A program made the translations under genes and the position numbers. A DNA stretch of 64,000 bases from Perkinsus olseni (taxonomy: Eukaryota; Perkinsozoa; Perkinsida): assembly GCA_013115125.1 (NCBI GenBank), contig JABANN010000059.1, positions 26,426-90,425 on the forward strand. Reading direction: 5' to 3'. The stretch's first letter is position 1. The number at the start of each line of letters is the position of its first letter. This document shows, piece by piece, positions 14,101 through 23,100 of the stretch. Under the pieces are notes generated by a model. The model was not told the origin of the DNA. It saw only the letters and a list, made by a program, of their open reading frames with translations, and ran no database searches.

Positions 14101-17100
14101 CTACCCGGGGATCGAACCCGGAATCTCCACCTTAGGAGGGTGGCGCCTTATCCATTGGGCCAGCAGGGCGTGTATTCTGATGAATTACCCGTGGCCTGCC
14201 TGACAAGCTTTCTCTGTAGATCATCGTTGATTTGCTCAGACCAACCCAACTGCCAGGATATCGCTCAAGTTAGTGTCCAAGATCGGAGTAGGCATTATCG
14301 CCGCCGGCTTGGTCAAGGGCGGTGCCGGACATGTCGTTATTTCGGGCAACAATGGCGGGACTGGTGCAGCGAAGTGGACCAGTATCAAGCACGCTGGGGG
14401 GCCATGGGAGCTGGGCTTGGCCGAGTCCCATCAGGTGCTGTTGAGTTCTCTGCACGCCTTCTTCTATGCAGCCGAACTCAGGTCCTGGTTTTGAATGGCC
14501 TCCGTGACCGAGTGGTTCTGCAAGCTGATGGTCAGATCAGAACGGCTCGTGATGTGGTGTATGCGGGACTTCTGGGGAGCGACGAAATCGCCATGACTAC
14601 TGTATTGAGGGGTCACGCATCATCGTCTGTGGCTTTTCGAGCGGGCGCTGGCGTTCGGTGAGAACGTGAAGATTCGGCCCATTCGGCTCAAGCTCAGCCC
14701 GGATGGAGTACTCCCCACGTTCAGGTGCCGATGATAACTCTGGGTTGCGTGATGATGCGGAAATGTCACCTTAATACCTGCCCTGTGGGCATTGCCACCC
14801 AAGATCCCGAGTTGGTGAAGAAGTTCGCTGGCCAGCCCGAGCATCTGGTGAACTTCCTCTGGCTGATGGCCGGAGAGGTTAGGCAGATCATGGCCAGGCT
14901 TGGCATAAAGCGATTCCAGGTAGTACTGGGAGATCCTTCGCGTGCTAGAATTGTACGTTCGGAAGATTGGAAGACAAGGCCAATGAAATGATATGAGCTG
15001 GATCTGTGAAAAATTGTAGGATTTGCAATTTTGTGTTGAAAACTGATGAATCGTGTAGCTTCGTGTCATAAGAGAGGCTATCGATAAGAGAGGCTCTCTT
15101 ATCGGCAATGTTAGTCCACCATTACTACCATCCGGTCCAGCCTTATCACTTGGGTTGACCAAATGGCGTTGAGCCGCTGAGCTTATTAATGCCTCGGCTG
15201 GTTACTTCACGTGACCCCGTTATGGCGGCTTCGTAGTCGGTTGTCGATCACCGGATGAAGATGGCTCTTCAGGACTTGATTGGTCGAACCGATCTACTTC
15301 GCATGAAGTCTGCTGTGCGTGAGAATAGAAAAACAGCTGAGATCGATTTGTCGGACATGTTGAAGCCCACCTGGGATGCATGGAGGAGAGGAGACACGCA
15401 GCTGGGAAGGTGGGCCTTCTGGTGAGAGGTTGGATCTAGGACCCGATGGATTGGTTTTTCAGAAGGCAGCTCGAGGATGCATCTGTTACTGAGTCGACGG
15501 TTGCTGGTTCACCAGAGTCGCGAGCTTCGCTGGCTGAGGATCTTGATGAGCGTATTCTTGCTCGAGCGAGGGGCATGATTGAGGGAGACGACCGGGACCT
15601 TACAGTGGCGGTACGGAGCTTACTTGGTCGCGGGTCACCAGTGGTGACTCACCACTCGCATGGTCTGTTCCGTGAATGTTGTCGAAACTTCCAAACGCGA
15701 GCACGACGTTGGCGAGCAGAGTGATGTGCTCTAGTACTTTATGTTGATTTCTGCCTTTCAGTCTTCGGCCATGCCTTATAGTCCCTCGCGCCTTCATTCT
15801 TCTAGTTCAGATAAAGGACCCAATCCTCATCAACAACAGTGATCGCACCGTCGGCGCTCGTCTTTCCTATGAGATCGCCAAACAGCGAGGATCAGCTGGA
15901 CTCCCTGAGGGTGAGTCAGCTCCATCGTTTAACTCTGGGCGGCGATGCTCCCGGTGCCAACAGTCTATCTAACTTAACGGCCAAACTGAATCACCGTTGT
16001 GGATCGCTGCGACGAATCGTTTATCCCGTTATAATCCATCTATTTTCTGCTAAACTTTGCGATTGGCGGGTTGTTCGTAAGCGGCCATCCTGGACCTTGA
16101 AAGGCACCTCCCGAATACGAGGGTTGGTAAGGCCGCCTGGATGATTAGAAAGGTAGACCAGGAGTTCGTGGGCCCGTGTTCGCGCGAGGCTGACGGCTGT
16201 CTACGAAGTTACACGCTGATCTACGGCGCACTGGCAATTTCGCGGTGCGCCAGACAGCGTGTCCGAGTGGTTAAGGAGGTGGACTTGAAATCCACTGGGC
16301 TCTGCCCGCGCAGGCTCGAATCCTGCCGCTGTCGTTATTGAATTGACTATGAAGTTGTAAGATGATCCCCCTTCGAATTGGCCAGTTACTGGCATTCGAA
16401 ATAGCGTGTCTGAGGGGTCAAGGAGGTGGACCCGAAACCCACTGGGCTCTGCCCGCGCAAGATGGAATCCCGTCGCTGTCGTTGAAGAAATGGGCCTGTC
16501 AACGAAGTTTGCCGCTGTGTGACTCGTGAAGTCTGTAGAAGTAGTCGTACTGGGACTAGAGCGATGTTAAAGCAGCTTGCCGCGTAGACATGGAAGCACG
16601 ACTCGTGATATCAAGCAGGGACTTCGACCTTCGAACATGGTTTCGTGTGCTGCAATTCGGTATCCCAGGAAATTAGATGACTGTTCGTTAATTGTTGTTG
16701 GGAATTATATTTGACACTAACCTGCACGGTACTCCCTGAACATTCACGCTGAGCGGTTGCTTAACAGTTCAGTGAGCTGAGTTAACACGTGAGTTGCAGC
16801 GTGACGCTGCACAATTACACGTGCATGCGGTGCGCACTTTGCACCAGTATATGCATGCACCAATTGCCTGACTAGCGCTAATGACAATCTACGGCCAGTG
16901 CGTAGCATGTCTCTCTTCTCCTACAGGATCATTGCTCGTCCTATTCTCTGGGAGTGCTGGACAGTCGTTCGGTTCGTGGCTGATGAAGGGAGTATCTTTT
17001 TCACTAGAAGGAGAGGCGAACGATTATGTTGGAAAGGGTCTTTGTGGAGGAGATGTTGATATAGTAAGGATTAGTTACTCCGAGCGGGATTCGAACCCGC

Positions 17101-20100
17101 AACCTTTGGATTAGAAGTCCAACGCTCTATCCATTGAGCCACCGGACCACATTTCCACGTTGCTCATTATACTCCTCCATCTGCATCGCTCAGCGCCCGC
17201 CGAAGCCCTGTGCTCCCGAGTTCCGCCCGGAAGATAACGTCATTGTCGGCAACGCCTGTCTTTATGGTGCCACCGGTGGGAGGCTCTTCGTGAACGGTCA
17301 AGCTGGTGACAGGTAGATTGGTTCGATTGAGGCTTTCCGGACGCACATCGCTTCAGATTTGCTGTACGTAACAGTGGAGCAGTAGCCGTCGTCGAGGGCT
17401 GCGGCGATCATGGCTGCGAGTACATGACTCGAGGAGTTGTTGTCGTCCTTGGCACAACTGGCCGCAACTTTGCAGCAGGCAGGCGTTCCATTGGGCTCTC
17501 CCAATTTTACTTCCCTTCATCTCACCTAGTCCAGCGTGATCACAGGACGTTCACGACTTTTCGATCTTGAGAGCAATCTTCGGCGAAAGGATGGTAGTCG
17601 ATCTCGTTCGAGATTCACCTTGTAATTGTCGCTCAATAGTGCTCGAGTATGTCATCTCGGAATGTTGTTTGGCGGTTCTCCAGTTCTCACGAGCAGTGCG
17701 TTCCGCATGATAGGTATGTCTGGAGGCTTAGCATACGTACTGGACTTGGACCACGACAATTGCAACAAGCAAACTGTTTACCTCGACCCCCTCGGAGGAG
17801 ATGCTCGTGAAGATAAGTAGGATCTCCCTGCCCGACGGTCCCCTCTGGTCGACATCCTGAGCTCCCTATTCAACGACTGAATCTACCTGTCTCCCGTGTG
17901 TGACATTTGAAAGTTCCTTGACTTTATTATCGAAGTTCGTGAGCATATTTAACGTTACCAAAACAGGCGACTCCTTCAACTCCTTCTCTGTCAGAGTGGC
18001 ACTCAAAGCTCTTCTCTCGGAGCATCTTAAAAGGACGGGTTCCCCGAAAGCGGCAAGACTCCTCGCTGACTGGGCCAACTCTATCGAGCGATTCACCAAG
18101 GTAACCGACGGCATTTCCAGGTCGGGCATTACCTAATCTCTCATCCCCTCGCCAAAGCTGGCCCGCATCCCTCTGCGTGGTACCGCTCGGCCCTCGTAAT
18201 TTTGTGGCGCGCGACGTTGTTCCTGTTCAACAGGTATTCCCCCACGAGTACAAGCGAGTGTTGAAAGAGGCGATCGTGGAGCATGTGAAGACTGGCAGCA
18301 CCGTGGCCGCTGGCATCCTCAATGACTTCGAGAATATGCGCCGCTCATGCGTCAGTACGAAGACCTCCGCGAAAAGCGTGAGTTTTGCTACTGAGACTAA
18401 CTCTCATGGAGACGAGAACTCTGCATGCGTCCCTCTAATGACCTTTTTATGAGCTGTTCCTTATGTAGCTATTGTGAGTACTATGCTTATCGTTAGACGT
18501 GATGTTTTGGATGGGTACATACGAGGATGTGATTATCTCATTGTTCGCCTTCTCCTGCAAAGATGATCTGAGGGTTGTGGGGATCGCTTCCTAAGGACCT
18601 TCATACCGGTGCGCCCGACACACCTAAACTGTGATTGTATAAATATAAATTGAGATTAATTAATACCAGTCTTCCTTCAGATCATAGCACGGTATAACCT
18701 CTGGAGGAGTACGGTGGATGGGAAGGAAGACCACACACTTGAAGCCTTGGGATTGGGCGACGTCCCGAAAGACAATGTTGGCGACCTGCTGCAAAGTGTG
18801 GCGTCTGGCCGAGGAATGGCCCGGGCCTTCCGAATGGGGTAAGGCTTTCTCTCGTAGCACTAGCAAGGCTTTAGGACACATTGTGGTGAAAGAAGTGAGC
18901 CAAGTGTATAACAGGAATACACTGGTGGAAGACAGCGGGGTCGTTCAATAAACCAACTCTGAAACTGGATTTGCACTCATTGTAGAACAGAGTGAATGTC
19001 ATAGATGAGTAGTGGATACAGGAATCAGATAATGGAAGACAGCGGGGTTGTTCAATACACCAATATTGCTTTACTCGGAATTAGTTTACTGAAGGGGAGT
19101 GTGTGTAGCTCAGTAGTCTGGCTCGCCCTGACGCTACTCAAAGTCTTGCGATGATGTGATAAAGGCGGGGCTCTGTAGGTACCGCATGTGGAGGAAGGGC
19201 CATTATAAAGGCTCGAAGGATCTCCTCCGCGGAGTCGACCTCGATGGCTTCCTAGCTGAGCAGTTCCCCAACCAGTGGAAGAGGTTCACGGAGGGGCTCA
19301 AGAAGGTGAGTTCGCAGGTGGTTCTCAATAGTAGCCCAGGACTTAACTTCTCATATATTTCGTTTGTGTTGTTGAATTTCATTAAACCCCGAGTTCAACT
19401 GTGAGGCAGACAGCGCCATTATTAAAATGACTCTCTGTTCGGAAATGGACGGTATCATATCATGGCGTGCTGCCGCCTCCCCTCAGAATCCCGGCGCTGG
19501 GGATCCGTTGACCCCGGCGGTGAGGACCTTGGCCAAGAGGCAGTACGAAGCGGAGGCTGGCGGGCATTCAAGGAAGCCTTCGGGTGAATTGGAGAGGGCA
19601 AAGTCGGCCAGGAGTTCCGTTGATATCGAGGATGTCGCGGCTCAGGGGAGAGAAGTTGCTGGTAGGGCAGCCGTTGAGGAATTGCAAGAATGCAAGATAT
19701 CAAGATTTTGCTTATCAGATCCTCGACCAGCCAGCGTGGCCTTCCCTGACAAGCGAGCTGGGTTCAAGCTGTACTCGCGACGGAATCCGAATATTTCGCG
19801 CGCCGCGAAATCTAGAGTCCTGGACTGGGAGGAAATCTACAGCAAGAAGCCGCATCGATCGAGACTGTAGGTTCGAATCCTGGCGCCCGCTTTTTTATCG
19901 TATTATTATTCGTCATGGCTAGGTATGATCAGCTCCTCACGACCCAGACCGCAAGGTGTATGGACTGCGGCACTCCCACTTGCCACTATCCGAACAATGG
20001 CGGAGGCGGCTGTCCACTGGGCAACCGAATACCATCTTTTAACCAACTCGTCTACGAGGGGCAGTGGAAGCTCGCTTTGGATAGGCTGCTGGACACGAAT

Positions 20101-23100
20101 AATTTCCCGGTGAGCACGCTTCAACATTAGATTCGCTTCCGGTCGGAAAGTGCCGAATTATAATCATTATTGCCATTTCGCGGTGGTTCTTCAATAGCCG
20201 CGGGAAAAGTTCTCCTTCTGAAGCTAAACCTAGCTGCCTTTGGTCAGCGAAATATCCCGTTCACTGCTCGAAACTGCATCTTGAACGGATGATCCGTTTC
20301 ACTTGCCGCCATTAGGATGATGATCGTCATTTAATTTTCGCGGTAAATGCTTTTACTCTCTCTATGGCACTGACACTGATAGAAGCTTTCCTCATACATC
20401 ATGCTGTACGTAACACAATCGACACGTCTCTCAGCACAAAGGGCGCCAAGCGTCACGCCAATCCTACACAATAGTGGTATTCGAAGCTTCTTCTAAATTC
20501 CAGCTGCTACGGTCTCCTCGTTATCGTTGCCATGCCTGTACTCTCTCTACGACAGGAGTTCACCGGCACGGCCTGTCCGGCTCCCTGCGAAGAGGCCTGC
20601 GTGCTGAGCATCAACGAGCCAGCGGTGACCATCAAGAGCGTCGAGTTGGCGATCATTGAGCATGCCTTCCAGAAGGGATGGATTCAACCAATGCCGCCAC
20701 TCACTAGGTGGGAGTGAGAACCGTCACGCGCCACGAAATTCTTGGTTTTGATCAGGACCTACAAGACCGTGGCGATTGTTGGTAGCGGGCCGACCGGTCT
20801 GATTGCAGCCGCACAACTGAATAAAGCCGGCCACAGTGTAAGGGGGTTGACCTTTTCTAATTCACGCGTCGCCACCTTTTATCCGATTTCACGAGAAAAT
20901 GTGTGCCTGTCGAGTTCACTTCTTTGGCGTGCTTCTCTTCCCTTGTTGATCTCTGAAGGCTTTGAATCAGATGACCATCAGCGCGTTAGTTCAGAATGCG
21001 AACTTTGTCTGGCTTAGGTGACTGTGTTCGAGAGGGCCGACAGAATCGGTGGTCTGTTGGTGTATGGTATTCCCAATATGAAGTTAGATAAGGTTGATAA
21101 GGTGCAGAGGCGAGTTGAGATACTGCAGCAGGAAGGCATCGAGTTCAAGACTGGTTCGTTCACGCTCAGTGCTCTCTGCTCCACGATGTCGCCTTTGCTA
21201 TTCCCCGAAAAGGAAAATCTACCACTGTCAACTATGGTGCCCACGAGAGGGCTCGGCTCCGCTGCGCCATTCGATGGGTTTTGGGGAGGTCCCACGAACC
21301 TGTGCTCCTTTGAGTCTCTTCGGGTCTTCTCATCATTTTTATTTGACTACGAAGAAAGGAAGAGTAACAGCGACTTCTGTCGAATCCTTCTCGAGGTTTG
21401 CTAGAGGAGCAGCCCCTGGAATCACCAAATTGCGTGAAAATTGCGCTCATCAGGATTCGATCTCGCGACCTGTTGCCTATCGAATTTGTATCAACGGGTG
21501 TCAGATATTGAGATCGGCGTGGAACCCAACACGCTGGCATCCCTGAGGAGCACCTACGATGCTGTGCTGCTGGCCACTGGTGCCACCCAGTCTCGAGACT
21601 CTCTGGCGAAGATACCGGGTCGCGAGCTCAAGGGAATCTACCAGGTGAGCCATGTGGTCATGCCAATAGGCGGCGTGAGACTCAGCCTGTGGATGGCTCT
21701 TGCCTGCGGACTCGACATTGGCCTGGGCGAATTTTTGACGGCCCAACCCCGTTCTACGTAACGGACCAGAGGAAGGTGTTTGATACCAAAACCAAATATC
21801 AAGGGATTTGTGGCATTCTCCGCGACTATTAGCGACTTCAGTGCTGCTGTCCGATTCACCTGAATGCTGATCCCCTCGTTCTCAGGCTATGGAATTCCTC
21901 TCCCTATCCCAGAAGAGCTGGCTCGACTCGGAACATGACGATGAGAAGTAAGCGTAGTTCGTAATTGCGTGGCGCGTGACGATCGTTCGATCAGGTTTAT
22001 CGATTGCGCGGGCCGCAAGGTTGTCGTTATCGGAGGCGGCGATACTGCCGTTGATTGCGTTGCCACGGCCATTCGTCTCGGCGCGGAGAGCGTTCTTCAG
22101 TTCTCTCGAAGACCCGTAAGTTTTCTTCTGTGCAGTGCTGACCGCCGTGGGTCATTCTGCGTCGATTCGAATCCCTCGAGAGTTGAGAAAATTGTGGTAT
22201 CAGTTGCGGTTAAACATCTTACGATATTATCCTGCTCCACTTGTCGCATGTGCTGGGGCTTTCATCTCAATCGCTCAAGCGGAGAGCAATGAGATAGACC
22301 AATAATTTTCTAGTGGAATTCTCACCGAGTCACGCTGCATGCTGAAAATTCTGAGAGACTCGGGTCACCCGAGTCGAGCGGGGGTCTCCACCGATGATCG
22401 CAAAAGCTCAGAAAGGTGCGTCGGTGCTAGGCTAACTTAGCCGTACTGTCGTTGGCGTTGGACGGCAAACTTACACACATACCGATGATCAGGATTCGAT
22501 TCACCACGGTCCTTCGACAAACTATAATTGTATCTCAGTCTGTCAATAGAGCCTCTAATCTTGAGCACATCTGCTGAAGCGTTGGACTATGGGCTCACGC
22601 ACACCCATCACAGTGACCGTGTGTCAGGCTGGATCGAAACCGAAGAGCCGGTGGCCGTACTGGGATGAGGATGTCTATAGGGTTGAGTATGCTCATGAAG
22701 AAGTGAGGTCCCAGGTTCGAATCCCGGTCGCGGCACTTCTCCGATTTTAGGTTCAAGCCGTGCATTCGAGGGACCCTCGCGAGTATGAAGTTCAGTCCAA
22801 GGCGTTCGTTGGTGAGGACGGCATGCTGAAGGGCATCGAGACGGTGCAGGTGTCATTCGACCCGGTAACTAGGACCACCAAGCCGGTCGAAGGTGAGCCC
22901 TCTTGGTGCCGAATGCCGACTGATGAGAACGCAAAGAGCTCTTTGCCGTCATTCTTTCTTGGCAACACTGGTTTTCCGGGGGCTTTCGACTGCTATCGTT
23001 GGTTTTCGGGCTCGTTATATATTGAGCGACTCGATCAAATCGAGTGATGGAGACAGTCCGTCTGCGTGAGATCTCTCAGTAGATCTCAGCCGTTGTTCAG

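Larger units (their letters stand above)
7769..21981. repeat. recurrent 19-nt intronic motif, nine copies
   Basis: Consensus AATTTCGTGGCGCGTGACG. Forward copies: 7769-7786 (one extra base), 8081-8097, 9277-9295, 18198-18216, 21963-21981. Reverse copies: 8314-8332, 12897-12915, 13571-13589, 20722-20740. All nine lie in different GOGAT introns, usually within 60 nt of the 3' splice site, and two sit in introns of only 47-48 nt. The core is a quasi-palindrome (GT, two bases, CGCG, two bases, AC). It resembles the outer end of repeat R1 copy 4 (TCGTGGCGTGACAG near 26938). A decayed relative is at 16239-16256. Confidence 0.8.

Noticed and set aside
14620-15162. 180-codon minus-strand frame
   Set aside because: It is antisense to the Fe-S exon of GOGAT and to an intron.
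17322-17404. A full R1 copy including GCTGTACGTAAC
   Set aside because: Only 17316-17350 can be repeat. The GCTGTACGTAAC part is GOGAT coding sequence (FAVRNSG), so that similarity is chance.
22628-22735. Complete tRNA-Met-like gene
   Set aside because: The part that would be the 5' half is GOGAT exon 22628-22702 ([16 protein letters not shown]). Only the 3' half, within the intron, is tRNA-like.
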